From Nocardioidaceae bacterium (GTDB taxonomy: Bacteria; Actinomycetota; Actinomycetes; Propionibacteriales; Nocardioidaceae): 64,000 nt of DNA. The position numbers and the translations under genes were made by a program. The stretch is taken from contig JAGIBL010000002.1 in NCBI GenBank assembly GCA_017744365.1, positions 868,001 through 932,000 on the forward strand, given 5' to 3'. The notes beneath the pieces were generated by a model. The model was not told the origin of the DNA and made no database searches. It saw only the letters and a list, made by a program, of their open reading frames with translations. Below, piece after piece: positions 50,951-61,594 of the stretch (position 1 is its first letter; every line of letters starts with the position of its first letter).

Positions 50951-51446
50951 CGAAGGGGTTGGGGAGGGCGCCGGGGAGCTTGGCGAGCAGCTGCTGGGCC
51001 TGGGCCAGGTGCTTGTGCTCGACGAGCACCTCGTACTTGGTGGCGACCACGGCGCTGACGCTGGCGAAGTCGCGCTGACCGCGGGTCGCCGCGAAGCCGG
51101 CCACGGCCCAGATGATCCCGAACATCGCCCCGAGGATCGCCGTGGTGACGATCCTGGCGAACTGGTTCTCGCTGTCGAAGAGCGCGAAGATCACGCCGAC
51201 GAAGACACCGAGCCAGAGGCCCGAGAGCGCGCCGGCCATGGCGACCCGGCCGTAGGAGAGCCGGCCGGTGATCCGCTCGACCTGCTTGAGGTCGGTGCCG
51301 ACGATCATGCAGTTCTCCACGGGGAAGTGCTCGTCGGAGAGAAAGTCGACGGTGCGCTGGGCGGCCGGGTAGTCGTCGTACGTGGCCAGGGACTGCGGGA
51401 ATTCGAGCTTGAAGGCCCGGGACCAGGGCTGAGGAGCAGCAGGCAT
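50946..51446 (-). CDS. General stress protein 17M-like membrane protein
   Basis: This 166-residue protein has a GSP17M/YflT-like N-terminal domain (SLATYDDYPAAQRTVDFLSD, then NCMIVGTDLKQVERITG), a central pair of membrane segments rich in Gly (AMAGALSGLWLGVFVGVIFA), and a short C-terminal tail. Such proteins are common in actinobacteria and are of unknown function. It is preceded on the same strand by the FMN reductase gene, separated by 21 bp. Confidence 0.75.
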   Translation of the reverse strand: MPAAPQPWSRAFKLEFPQSLATYDDYPAAQRTVDFLSDEHFPVENCMIVGTDLKQVERITGRLSYGRVAMAGALSGLWLGVFVGVIFALFDSENQFARIVTTAILGAMFGIIWAVAGFAATRGQRDFASVSAVVATKYEVLVEHKHLAQAQQLLAKLPGALPNPFA

Positions 51447-51467
51447 GTCCTCCACCCTGTCCCGGTC

Positions 51468-52085
51468 TCAGCCGCGGAGCAAGTTCTCGAAGTCGCCCAT
51501 CGCCGCCAGGTCACGGTCGAACTGGTCGCCGCGGTCGGAGGCCTCCCGGCTCGCGACCAGGTCCGCCAGCTCCCCAGCCGCCCGGGCGATCCGGCGGTCC
51601 AGCTCGCTGCGCGAGCCGAAGTCCTCGGTCGCCGCGAAGACGCCGGTCGGGACCACGACCGCGTGCAGGTAGCTGAACAGCGGCCGCAGCGCGTGCTCGA
51701 GCACCAGGCTGTGCCGGGCGGTGCCGGCGGTGGCCGCGACCAGTACCGGCGTCCCGTCCAGCGCGCCCTGCTCGAGCACGTCGAAGAACGTCTTGAACAG
51801 CCCGCTGTACGACGCGCTGAACACCGGCGTCACCGCGATGACCGCGTCCGCCTCGGCGACCTTGCGCTGGGCCTCGGCCAGGTCGCCGGAGGCGAACCCG
51901 GTGAGCAGGTGGTCGGTGAGCGCGTGCGCCAGCGGGCGCAGCTCGACCACCTCGACCTCGGCGGGCACCTCGCGGACGCTGAGCGCCTCGCGGGTGGCGT
52001 CGCGCAGCAGGTCCGCGAGCAGCCGGGTCGACGACGGGTCGCTCAGGCCCGCGGTGATGACGACGATCCGTCGTACGTCGGTCAT
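51468..52085 (-). CDS. NADPH-dependent FMN reductase (CE1759 type)
   Basis: This 205-residue flavodoxin-fold protein begins IVVITAGLSDPSSTRLLADL, with the flavin segment ADAVIAVTPVFSASYSGLFK near residue 83. It provides reduced flavin to the LLM monooxygenase that precedes it, to which it is joined by an ATGA overlap. The pair is a conserved actinobacterial set whose natural substrate is unknown. Confidence 0.88.
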   Translation of the reverse strand: MTDVRRIVVITAGLSDPSSTRLLADLLRDATREALSVREVPAEVEVVELRPLAHALTDHLLTGFASGDLAEAQRKVAEADAVIAVTPVFSASYSGLFKTFFDVLEQGALDGTPVLVAATAGTARHSLVLEHALRPLFSYLHAVVVPTGVFAATEDFGSRSELDRRIARAAGELADLVASREASDRGDQFDRDLAAMGDFENLLRG

Positions 52086-53146
52086 GACTCGGCTCCCTCC
52101 AGGACGGCCTTCCGGACGACCGGCTTCGGCTCGGTGCCGGTGTCGTGCTTGCGCAGCTCGGCGACGACCTCACCGAGCAGGTCCAGCTGGCCGAGCACCT
52201 TGTCCAGCGGCAGGCCGGCGTGGTCGACCAGGAAGAGCTGGCGCGAGTAGTTGCCGGCGTACTCACGGAAGGACAGCGTCCGCTCCACGACCTGCTCCGG
52301 CGAACCCACCGTCAGCGGGGTCTGCTCCATGAAGTCCTCCAGCGACGGGCCGTGGCCGTAGACCGGCGCCACGTCGAAGTAGGGACGGAACTCGCGTACC
52401 GCGTCCTGGCTGTTCCGGGCCATGTAGACCTGGCCACCCAGGCCGACGATGGCGTCCTCGGCCTTGCCGTGCCCGTAGTGCTCGAACCGGGCCCGGTACA
52501 GCGCGATCATCCGCGCGGTGTGCGAGGCCGGCCAGAAGATGTGGTTGGAGAAGAACCCGTCGCCGTAGTACGCCGCCTGCTCGGCGATCTCGGGGCTGCG
52601 GATCGAGCCGTGCCAGACGAACGGCGGGGTGCCGTCCAGCGGCCGCGGCGTCGAGGTGAACCCCTGCAGCGGCGTGCGGAACTTGCCCTGCCAGTCGACG
52701 TTCTCCTCGCGCCAGAGCTGGTGCAGCAGCGCGTAGTTCTCCACCGCCAGCGGCAGTCCCTCGCGGATGTCCTTGCCGAACCAGGGGTAGACCGGGCCGG
52801 TGTTGCCGCGGCCCAGCATCAGGTCCATCCGGCCGTCGGCCAGGTGCTGCAGGTACGCGTAGTCCTCGGCGATCCGGACCGGGTCGTTGGTGGTGATGAG
52901 CGTGGTCGAGGTGGAGAGCTTGATCCGCTCGGTCTGGGCGGCGATGTTCGCCAGCAGCACCGGCGGGTTGGCGGGCGCTCCGAAGGGCGGGTTGTGGTGC
53001 TCGCCGGTCGCGAACACGTCCAGGCCGATCTCCTCGGCCTTCTTCGCGATCGCCACGGTCGCCTTGATCCGGTCGTGCTCGGTCGGGGTGATGCCCGTGG
53101 TCGGGTCGGTGGTGACGTCGCCGACCGTGAAGATGCCGTACTCCAT
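52082..53146 (-). CDS. LLM-class flavin-dependent oxidoreductase (CE1758 type)
   Basis: This 354-residue luciferase-like TIM-barrel monooxygenase has IGLDVFATGEHHNPPFGA near residue 40, LSTSTTLITTNDPVRIAEDY near residue 75, MDLMLGRGNTGPVYPWFG, and PPFVWHGSIRSPEIAEQAA. It uses reduced FMN, probably delivered by the FMN reductase downstream. A small dyad, GTTGACGATTCAAC at 53171-53184, lies 24 bp before the start and is a possible operator. Confidence 0.9.
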   Translation of the reverse strand: MEYGIFTVGDVTTDPTTGITPTEHDRIKATVAIAKKAEEIGLDVFATGEHHNPPFGAPANPPVLLANIAAQTERIKLSTSTTLITTNDPVRIAEDYAYLQHLADGRMDLMLGRGNTGPVYPWFGKDIREGLPLAVENYALLHQLWREENVDWQGKFRTPLQGFTSTPRPLDGTPPFVWHGSIRSPEIAEQAAYYGDGFFSNHIFWPASHTARMIALYRARFEHYGHGKAEDAIVGLGGQVYMARNSQDAVREFRPYFDVAPVYGHGPSLEDFMEQTPLTVGSPEQVVERTLSFREYAGNYSRQLFLVDHAGLPLDKVLGQLDLLGEVVAELRKHDTGTEPKPVVRKAVLEGAES

Positions 53147-53170
53147 GCCTGCTGCCTTCTCTCCTGAGTT

Positions 53171-53184
53171 GTTGACGATTCAAC
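53171..53184. promoter_or_regulatory. Short dyad before the LLM oxidoreductase gene
   Basis: GTTGACGATTCAAC has 5-bp inverted arms (GTTGA/TCAAC) around CGAT. It lies in the 113-bp divergent gap with the secreted hydrolase and could bind a MarR-type regulator. Confidence 0.45.
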
Positions 53185-53259
53185 CAGATGAGTGGCGAGA
53201 ACATTCCACTGGTCCAGACACCGACGTAACCGGCGTCACATGGCCCTCGTTGAGCGAAC

Positions 53260-55071
53260 ATGTCTCACCGACGGCTGTTGGGCCTGCTCGCACTCCCCCT
53301 GATCGCCACGGCCTTCCCGGCCCTCGCCCTGAGCACCAGCGCCACCGCCGCTGACTCCGAGCCCACCATCCAGACGCTGCACTTCAAGGTCAACGTCGGG
53401 CCGAACGGCGGCAAGGTCTGCGACATCGTCGGCGACCTCTACCTGCCGCCGGAGGCCAGCCCGGAGAACCGGGTGCCGGCCATCCTCACCACCAACGGCT
53501 TCGGCGGCTCGAAGAACGACCAGGCCGGCATCGGCAAGGCGTTCAGCGCGCGCGGCTACGCGGTGCTCTCCTACTCCGGCCTCGGCTTCGGCGGCTCGGA
53601 CTGCCAGATCACCCTCGACGACCCGGACTGGGACGGCGTGGCCGGCAAGCAGCTGGTCAGCTACCTCGGCGGCGCCGCCGGGATCGCCTTCACCGACGAC
53701 GCGCACAAGAACCCGGTCGAGCCGCTGGACCTCATCAAGCTGGACGCGCCCGGCGACCCGCGCGTGGGCATGGTCGGGGGCTCGTACGGCGGGCAGATCC
53801 AGTTCGCGGTCGCGGGGGTCGACCCGCGGGTGGACACGATCGTCCCGATCATCACCTGGAACGACCTCACCTACTCGCTCGGGCCCAACAACACCGCCCA
53901 GATTCCTGGCCAGACGAGCGGGGTGAGCACCTCGGTCCCGGGCGCGACCAAGCTGACCTGGGGGCTCGGCTTCTCGGTGCTCGGCATGGTCAACGGCGTG
54001 ATGAACGCGCAGACCGACCCGTTCCGGCTGATCCCGTGCCCGAACTTCGCCTTCTTCGTCTGCCCGGCCCTGGTCACCGCGGGCACCACCGGCTTCTTCG
54101 ACAACGCCTCGATCGCACACCTGCGGCACGCCTCGGTGACCACCTACCTCAACCGGATCACCGTGCCGACGCTGCTCGTGCAGGGCGAGGCCGACACCCT
54201 GTTCAACCTCAACGAGGCGATCGCGACCTACCAGGCACTGCAGGCCCAGGGCACCGAGGTCAAGATGATCTGGCAGTCGTGGGGCCACTCCAACGCCACC
54301 CCGGCGCCCGGCGAGATCGACCTGGGCAACCCGGACCCGAGCGCGCAGTACGAGACCGGCCGCATCTCGGACTGGTTCGAGCACTACCTCAAGGACGCCG
54401 AGGTCGGCACCGGGCCGGAGTTCGCGTACTTCCGCGACTGGGTCGGGTACAGCGGCAACGCCGCGCCGGCGTACGCCACCTCCCCGTCGTACCCGGTGGG
54501 CAGCGCCCGCAAGTACTACCTGTCCGGCACCGGCCTGACCACCAGCCCGGTGGGACTGGCCAAGGGCAGCCAGGCGTTCCTGACCGCGCCGGCCGGGGTG
54601 CCGACCAACCTGTCCGAGCTGGACGCGATCTCCTACTTCTCCAAGCTGTCCGTGCCCGAGCTCGACCTCCCCGGCACCACCGCCGCCTGGAACACCGCGC
54701 CGCTGACCGAGAACGTGGACGTGGTCGGCCCGCCGGTGCTGACCCTCAAGGTCTCCGCGCCGACCGCCGCGGTCACCGGGCTGCTCGGCCACGCCGGCAA
54801 GCTGGTGGTCTTCGTCCGGATGCAGGACGTGGCGCCGGACGGCACCGCCTCGGACATCAAGATGCTGACCGCGCCGGTGCGCGTGCCCGACGTGACCAAG
54901 CCGTTCACCGTGACCATGCCCGGCTTCGTGCACCGGTTCGCCCCGGGGCACCGGATCCGGCTGGTGGTCGCGGCGTCGTCGCTGAACTACCGCGGTGGAG
55001 ACGGCGCCAACCTGGTGACGATCACCACCGGCAGCACGAGCCAGGTGCTCGCACTGCCGGTGGTGGAGTAG
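53260..55071 (+). CDS. Secreted CocE/X-Pro dipeptidyl-peptidase-like hydrolase
   Basis: This 603-residue exported protein has a signal peptide to about residue 30 (LLGLLALPLIATAFPALALS). The alpha/beta hydrolase core has nucleophile Ser in MVGGSYGGQIQFA near residue 174, Asp in VQGEADTLFN near residue 311 and His in QSWGHSNATP near residue 345. The last 180 residues form the beta-jelly-roll X-Pro_C-like domain (SELDAISYFS, then VFVRMQDVAPDG). It may be an esterase or proline-specific peptidase acting outside the cell. Confidence 0.85.
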   Translation: MSHRRLLGLLALPLIATAFPALALSTSATAADSEPTIQTLHFKVNVGPNGGKVCDIVGDLYLPPEASPENRVPAILTTNGFGGSKNDQAGIGKAFSARGYAVLSYSGLGFGGSDCQITLDDPDWDGVAGKQLVSYLGGAAGIAFTDDAHKNPVEPLDLIKLDAPGDPRVGMVGGSYGGQIQFAVAGVDPRVDTIVPIITWNDLTYSLGPNNTAQIPGQTSGVSTSVPGATKLTWGLGFSVLGMVNGVMNAQTDPFRLIPCPNFAFFVCPALVTAGTTGFFDNASIAHLRHASVTTYLNRITVPTLLVQGEADTLFNLNEAIATYQALQAQGTEVKMIWQSWGHSNATPAPGEIDLGNPDPSAQYETGRISDWFEHYLKDAEVGTGPEFAYFRDWVGYSGNAAPAYATSPSYPVGSARKYYLSGTGLTTSPVGLAKGSQAFLTAPAGVPTNLSELDAISYFSKLSVPELDLPGTTAAWNTAPLTENVDVVGPPVLTLKVSAPTAAVTGLLGHAGKLVVFVRMQDVAPDGTASDIKMLTAPVRVPDVTKPFTVTMPGFVHRFAPGHRIRLVVAASSLNYRGGDGANLVTITTGSTSQVLALPVVE

Positions 55072-55074
55072 CCG

Positions 55075-57207
55075 TCAGGCGGTCTCGCGGACGCCGTACC
55101 GCTCCCAGAGCCGGGGTAGCGGGCCGGGCGCCCACCAGTTCCAGCGGCCGAGGAGCTTCATCGTCGCGGGCACCAGCAGCGCGCGGACGATGGTCGCGTC
55201 GACGAGCAGGGCGACCAGCATCCCGACGCCGATCATCTTCATGAACACGATGCCGCTGGTGGAGAAGCCGCCGATCACGACCGCGAGCAGCAGCGCCGCC
55301 GAGGTGATGATCCGGCCGGTCTTCTGCACGCCGACGGCGACCGCCTCGGTGTTGTCGTGGGTCTTGTCCCACTGCTCGCGCACCCGGCTGAGCAGGAACA
55401 CCTCGTAGTCCATCGACAGGCCGACCAGGATCGCCAGCATGAAGATCGGCTGGGTCGCGTCCAGGAACCCGGTCGAGGTGTAGCCGAGCAACCCCTGCAG
55501 GTGCCCGTCGGCGAAGATCCAGGTGATCACGCCGAAGGAGGCGCTGATCGAGAGCAGGTTCATCGCGATCGCCTTGATCGGCAGCACCAGCGAGCCGAAG
55601 GCGAGGAACAGCAGCACCATCATCACCACCGCGATGATCCCGAGCATCCACGGCAGGTGCGACTTGATCGAGGCGAGCAGGTCGACGGTGTCCGCGCTGA
55701 GCCCGCCGACGAGCACGTGGTCCCCGTTCGGGCCGGGCACCGCGCGCAGGTCCTCGACCACCCGGCGCGACGCCGAGGTCTGGCTGTTGCCGGACCAGGT
55801 GGCGCGCAGCAGCGTGGTCTCGCGCTTCGTGCTCACCGGTCGTACGTCGAGCACTCGATCGACCTGCGCTGCCTGCTCGACGTACGCCGCCACCTCGGCC
55901 TTGTCCGCGGTCTCGAGCACGATGTTCGCGGTCGACTTCTCCTGCCCGAACTGCTCGTTGAGCTTGGTCGCGGCGATGTGCGCGGGGTGGTCGTCGGGCA
56001 GCACCCGGTAGTCGACCGAGCCCCACTTCACCCCGGCGAACGGAGAGGCGATCGCGAGCAGCGCGCCGGTGACCACGACCATCACGACGACCGGGCGCCG
56101 CATCACCGCGTGCGCGAGCCGGGCCCAGGCGCCGTGGTCGTTGTCGACGGAGACCGCGCGACCGCGCCGCCAGGGCAGCCGGCCGGCGTCGATCCGGCGG
56201 CCGAGCAGCACCAGGATCGCGGGGAGCACGGTCAGCGCGGTGACCACGCCGACGATGACCGCGGTGATGCCACCGAAGCCGAGGCTGCGCAGGAACGCCT
56301 GCGGGAAGATCAGCAGCGCCGACATCGCGGCCGCCACGGTGAGGCCGGAGAACAGCACGGTCCGGCCGGCGGTGCGCAGGGTGATGCCCATCGCGGTGCG
56401 GACCGCGTCCGGGTCGTCCTCGGGCAGCTTGCCGAGCTCCTCGCGGAACCGGCTGATGACGAAGAGCGCGTAGTCGATCGCCAGGCCCATGCCGAGCAGG
56501 GTGATGACGTTGATGGAGAAGACCGAGACCTCGGTGAACGTGGTGAGCAGCCGGACCAGCGCCATCGCGCCGAGCACCGAGATCGCCCCGACGAGGACCG
56601 GCATCAGCGCGGCCACGACGCTGCCGAAGATCAGCAGGGAGAGGATCGCCACGATCGGCAGCGTGATCGACTCGGCGCGCGCCAGGTCCGAGCTGACGGT
56701 CTCGTTGACGCCGGTGTAGACGGCCCAGGGACCGGCCAGGTCGGTGCTCAGGTCACCGCTCTTCTTCAGAGCCGGCATGACCAGGTCGTTGCTGTCCGCC
56801 TGCTCGTTCTGGTCCTTGCCGGCGAGGCTGACCAGCACCTGCACGGCGTGCTTGTCGGTGCTGACCATGCCCGGGTCGTGGGTGTCCCACGGCGTCAGCA
56901 CCGAGGTGGTGGTGCCCTTCGGGATGCCGGCGATGGTCTTCTCGACCTGGGCGCGGAAGGCCGGGTCGTCGGCGGTCATGGTCTTGCTGCGGTAGAGCGC
57001 GACCACGTCGACCCCGGTGTTGCCGAACACCTCCTGCTCGCGGAGGAGCTCCTGGGAGGAGTCGCTGCTCTTGTCGTCGAAGCCGCCCTGGCCCAGCGAG
57101 TCGAAGACGCCGATGCCGTAGGTCGCGGCGGCGATGGTGGCGATGATGCCGGTGACGAGAACGAACCTCGCCCTGGTCACGAGGAACTGGGTCCAGCGCT
57201 GCAACAT
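55075..57207 (-). CDS. MMPL-family transporter
   Basis: This 710-residue RND-type protein has 12 predicted membrane segments in two halves, each with an extracytoplasmic loop domain. It carries the MMPL marker segment GLAIDYALFVISRFREE in the first half and GLSMDYEVFLLSRVREQW in the second, where acidic residues mediate proton coupling. It is divergent from a TetR regulator and a strong 12-bp dyad lies before it, so it is probably a repressible lipid or drug exporter. Confidence 0.9.
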   Translation of the reverse strand: MLQRWTQFLVTRARFVLVTGIIATIAAATYGIGVFDSLGQGGFDDKSSDSSQELLREQEVFGNTGVDVVALYRSKTMTADDPAFRAQVEKTIAGIPKGTTTSVLTPWDTHDPGMVSTDKHAVQVLVSLAGKDQNEQADSNDLVMPALKKSGDLSTDLAGPWAVYTGVNETVSSDLARAESITLPIVAILSLLIFGSVVAALMPVLVGAISVLGAMALVRLLTTFTEVSVFSINVITLLGMGLAIDYALFVISRFREELGKLPEDDPDAVRTAMGITLRTAGRTVLFSGLTVAAAMSALLIFPQAFLRSLGFGGITAVIVGVVTALTVLPAILVLLGRRIDAGRLPWRRGRAVSVDNDHGAWARLAHAVMRRPVVVMVVVTGALLAIASPFAGVKWGSVDYRVLPDDHPAHIAATKLNEQFGQEKSTANIVLETADKAEVAAYVEQAAQVDRVLDVRPVSTKRETTLLRATWSGNSQTSASRRVVEDLRAVPGPNGDHVLVGGLSADTVDLLASIKSHLPWMLGIIAVVMMVLLFLAFGSLVLPIKAIAMNLLSISASFGVITWIFADGHLQGLLGYTSTGFLDATQPIFMLAILVGLSMDYEVFLLSRVREQWDKTHDNTEAVAVGVQKTGRIITSAALLLAVVIGGFSTSGIVFMKMIGVGMLVALLVDATIVRALLVPATMKLLGRWNWWAPGPLPRLWERYGVRETA

Positions 57208-57224
57208 GGGGATCTCCCTGAAGT

Positions 57225-57271
57225 CTTTACACCGTTAACGCTTTACGGTGTTAACTCTAAACGGTGTAAAG
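57225..57271. promoter_or_regulatory. 12-bp perfect inverted repeat, probable TetR operator
   Basis: CTTTACACCGTT (57225-57236) and AACGGTGTAAAG (57260-57271) are exact inverse copies. Between them lies a third half-site, TTTACGGTGTTAAC. The element occupies the MMPL gene leader and is very likely bound by the divergent TetR protein. Confidence 0.8.
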
Positions 57272-57318
57272 TGCCGGGTGTCAAGTTCGATTTCTTCACG
57301 CCGTACGCCGGAGGCCCG

Positions 57319-58059
57319 ATGACCTCGCTCACCACCTCGCGCCAGCAGAACCGCCTCGACACCGAGGCGCGCATCGTGGCCGCCGCGCGCCGCCTGCTCG
57401 TCAGCGACGGCGAGGTGTCCCTGCGCGCGGTCGCGCGCGAGCTCGGCCTGACCGCACCGGCGCTGTACCGCTACGCGCCGAGCCACGAGAAGCTGGTGCA
57501 GCTGATCGCGGTGGAGATCGACAGCGACATCGCCGAGCGGATCACCGCGGCGGCCGAGACCCAGCCGGCCGACGACCCGGCCGCGCGCCTGATCGCGGCG
57601 ACCGTCGAGTTCCGGCAGTGGGCGCTGGCCAACCGCAAGGAGTTCGCGCTCGTCTTCACCAACGTCGACGTGGAGTGCCTCGACCAGTACGAGGGCAAGA
57701 CGTCGTGCGGGATGGTGTTCGCCGGCCTGCTCCTCGAGCTGTGGCAGAAGTACCAGTTCCCGGTCCCCTCGCTGGACGACCTGGACCCCTCGCTGGCCGA
57801 GATCCTGCGCGACCCGCAGGCGCCGGTCCCTCCGGACATACCGGACGAGCTGCGCGGGCTGATCTGGCTGCTGGAGCGGGCGTGGTCACGCCTCTACGGG
57901 ACCGTGACGCTGGAGGTCTTCGAGCACATCGACCCGCGGATCGTGGAGCAGTCGCACCTGTTCCGCGGCATGATCGAGGACCAGGCCGCGCCGCTCGGGC
58001 TGACCGACGAGCTGCCGAGGCTGCGGACCCTGATCCGCGACCTGCTGGCGCGTTCCTGA
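57319..58059 (+). CDS. TetR-family regulator of the MMPL transporter
   Basis: This 246-residue protein has the TetR DNA-binding domain IVAAARRLLVSDGEVSLRAV then ELGLTAPALYRYAPSHEKL, and a C-terminal ligand domain that resembles the TetR_C_33 type (EFRQWALANRKEFALVF). It is divergent from the MMPL gene and the strong dyad between them should be its operator. Confidence 0.9.
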   Translation: MTSLTTSRQQNRLDTEARIVAAARRLLVSDGEVSLRAVARELGLTAPALYRYAPSHEKLVQLIAVEIDSDIAERITAAAETQPADDPAARLIAATVEFRQWALANRKEFALVFTNVDVECLDQYEGKTSCGMVFAGLLLELWQKYQFPVPSLDDLDPSLAEILRDPQAPVPPDIPDELRGLIWLLERAWSRLYGTVTLEVFEHIDPRIVEQSHLFRGMIEDQAAPLGLTDELPRLRTLIRDLLARS

Positions 58060-58064
58060 GCCGC

Positions 58065-58442
58065 CTACCGCGACTGCCAGAGCCCCATCAGGTTGCCCTC
58101 GACGTCCTTGAAGTACGCCGCGTAGCCCATCTCGCCGACGTTCTGGCGGCCGACCAGCGTGGTGCCGCCGAGGGACTCGATCTTCTCCAGCGCCTCGTCG
58201 ATGTCGTCGACGCCGATGGTGATGACCGGGCGGTCGGTCGGGGACTCCCGGTGCAGCATCCCGCCACCGATGTAGCCCGGCTCGGTCGGGAACCCCTCCT
58301 CGCCGACGGGCCCGGTCTGCACGATCGAGTAGTGCATGTCCGGGATCACGTTGATGGTCCACCCGAAGGCCTCGGCGTAGAACTTCCGAGCCCGGTCCCC
58401 GTCGTCGAAGGGGATCTCGAAGTGCACGACGCGTCCGCTCAT
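58065..58442 (-). CDS. VOC-family (glyoxalase-like) protein
   Basis: This 125-residue vicinal-oxygen-chelate protein has RVVHFEIPFDDGDRARKFYA, AEAFGWTINVI, TIGVDDIDEALEKIESLGG and YAAYFKDVEGNLMGLW. The usual metal ligands are partly kept (His6, Glu8 and a Glu near the end). The substrate is unknown. It is a single gene converging on the TetR gene end, with 5 bp between them. Confidence 0.85.
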   Translation of the reverse strand: MSGRVVHFEIPFDDGDRARKFYAEAFGWTINVIPDMHYSIVQTGPVGEEGFPTEPGYIGGGMLHRESPTDRPVITIGVDDIDEALEKIESLGGTTLVGRQNVGEMGYAAYFKDVEGNLMGLWQSR

Positions 58443-58557
58443 GCTCGAAGCGTATCGGGGCCGGCGGAATCACAAGGGAACTGGTGAAACTGGCACTTCC
58501 GATCCGAAGCATCGCCAGTTCGGGCAGGAATCACATGTTCCCTTGGGAAACCGCAAC

Positions 58558-60210
<1,653 letters not shown>

Positions 60211-60222
60211 GCGGTCGAGGGT

Positions 60223-60270
60223 GACACATCCGCAATGTGTCCTACAAGTGACAGATCGCTAGAGTGTCAC
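60223..60270. promoter_or_regulatory. Dyads between the flavoprotein and TetR genes
   Basis: GACACAT (60223-60229) with ATGTGTC (60235-60241) forms a perfect 7-bp dyad; GTGACA (60248-60253) with TGTCAC (60265-60270) forms a second, which ends just before the TetR start at 60272. The half-site is shared (GTGACA), so one TetR dimer pair may cover both promoters. Confidence 0.7.
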
Positions 60271-60271
60271 C

Positions 60272-60814
60272 ATGGTCACACCCGAGGACGCCCACGCCGC
60301 TGCCACCCGGGTGTACCTGGCCGGCGAGCGGCTGGACATGCGCGAGCTGGCCGGCGAGCTCGGCATCTCCCGCAACACCCTCTACCGCTGGACCGGCGGC
60401 CGCGACCGGCTGCTCCAGGACGTCATCTGGGCGCTCTCGGAACGCGCGATCACCGACATCTGGGCGGGCACCTCGCGACGCCGCGGCACCAGCCGGCTGC
60501 TGGAGGCGCTGCGCCGGTACGTCGAGACGATCACCGCCTCGGACGCCCTGCACGCCTTCCTGCGCAACGAGACCCACGCCGCGCTGCGGCTGCTCACCAC
60601 CCGAGGCCCGTTCCAGGACCGCCTGGTCGCCGAGGTGCGCCGCCTGGTCGAGGCCGAGGTCGAGCGCGGCACCTACACCCCCCGCGGCGACGTCGGGCTG
60701 CTGGCGTACGCGGTGGTCCGGCTGATCGAGGGCTTCGTCTACAACGACACCATCGTCGAGCGCGAACCGGCCGTCGACGATGCCCTCCGGGTGATCCGGC
60801 TGCTGCTGGAGTAG
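60272..60814 (+). CDS. TetR-type regulator, QsdR-like
   Basis: This 180-residue regulator has AATRVYLAGERLDMRELAGE then LGISRNTLYRWTGGRDRLLQ for the DNA-binding domain. This is the pattern of QsdR-type TetR proteins. The C-terminal domain has a HAFLRNETHAALRLLTT segment. It is divergent from the FAD-binding dehydrogenase and probably represses it. Confidence 0.87.
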   Translation: MVTPEDAHAAATRVYLAGERLDMRELAGELGISRNTLYRWTGGRDRLLQDVIWALSERAITDIWAGTSRRRGTSRLLEALRRYVETITASDALHAFLRNETHAALRLLTTRGPFQDRLVAEVRRLVEAEVERGTYTPRGDVGLLAYAVVRLIEGFVYNDTIVEREPAVDDALRVIRLLLE

Positions 60815-60921
60815 GACCGGCGGAAGAAAGGTTCCCTCGAAACCGCGACTTGCTTGAAGTTGCCAACCCGGATCCACCAGCGTGGTTCGTCCGCACGGCC
60901 TCCGGGGAGGGAGAACGTCGA

Positions 60922-61410
60922 ATGAAGATGGTGAGGATGACTCTCGTCATGCTCCTCGTGACAGGTTTGCTCGTCGCGGCAGGTGGTTCTGCGAATGCGG
61001 TCACCTACACGTGGGAGGGGATCGACTACGGGTCGCAGAACAACGCCTTGAATCCGGGCTTCCACCGAGGTGTTCACTGCAAGGGCATCGACGATCGAGC
61101 CGGCGACGGCTGCTACTACGGCGATGACGACGACTTCCGGGTCTTCGACAACGCCCCGGACGGTCGACGGGTCGGCGTCGAGTGGAAGACGGACTACGGC
61201 CGATGGGGTATGTGCGTCTCCAGGTTGGGCAACAGCCTCAAGGGAGAGCGCAAGTGCTATCGGGACTTCAAGGAGGGGCATCGCATCATCATGCGAGTCA
61301 TGCTGTGCGACGCTGACGCATTCGCCTGCGGAAGGCCTGTCCGCGGTAGTGGTTGGTTCGGGGAAGACGGCGGTCCTGCCCCGACCGCCTGGTCCGGCTT
61401 CTCCACATGA
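60922..61410 (+). CDS. Small secreted cysteine-containing protein
   Basis: This 162-residue exported protein has a signal peptide (VRMTLVMLLVTGLLVAAGGS) cleaved near residue 27. The mature part has six cysteines in three regions (HCKGIDDRAGDGCYY, MCVSRLGNSLKGERKCY, LCDADAFACG), which could form three disulfides. Base composition is visibly less GC-rich than the neighbours. No family is recognised. Confidence 0.7.
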   Translation: MKMVRMTLVMLLVTGLLVAAGGSANAVTYTWEGIDYGSQNNALNPGFHRGVHCKGIDDRAGDGCYYGDDDDFRVFDNAPDGRRVGVEWKTDYGRWGMCVSRLGNSLKGERKCYRDFKEGHRIIMRVMLCDADAFACGRPVRGSGWFGEDGGPAPTAWSGFST

Positions 61411-61432
61411 CCGACCGACGTACGGTGTCCTC

Positions 61433-61543
61433 GTGAACGCCTGGCAGAGCATCGTGAGCGTGGTCATCACCCTCGTGACCCTCGTCGGAACCGTGTGGAT
61501 CGTCATCGCGCACCCGATCTCGCCGCGCCGACGTCCGAAGTAG
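61433..61543 (+). CDS. Very small membrane protein
   Basis: This 36-residue open frame starts with GTG at 61433 and reads VNAWQSIVSVVITLVTLVGT, then a basic tail PISPRRRPK. It has one hydrophobic segment and a basic cytoplasmic end. No family is recognised; the layout suggests a real small membrane protein but a chance frame is possible. Confidence 0.4.
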   Translation: MNAWQSIVSVVITLVTLVGTVWIVIAHPISPRRRPK

Positions 61544-61594
61544 CGGGGCACACGCGGTCCCGAACGCCCACCGGCTCGCGCCTAGGGTGGTGCC

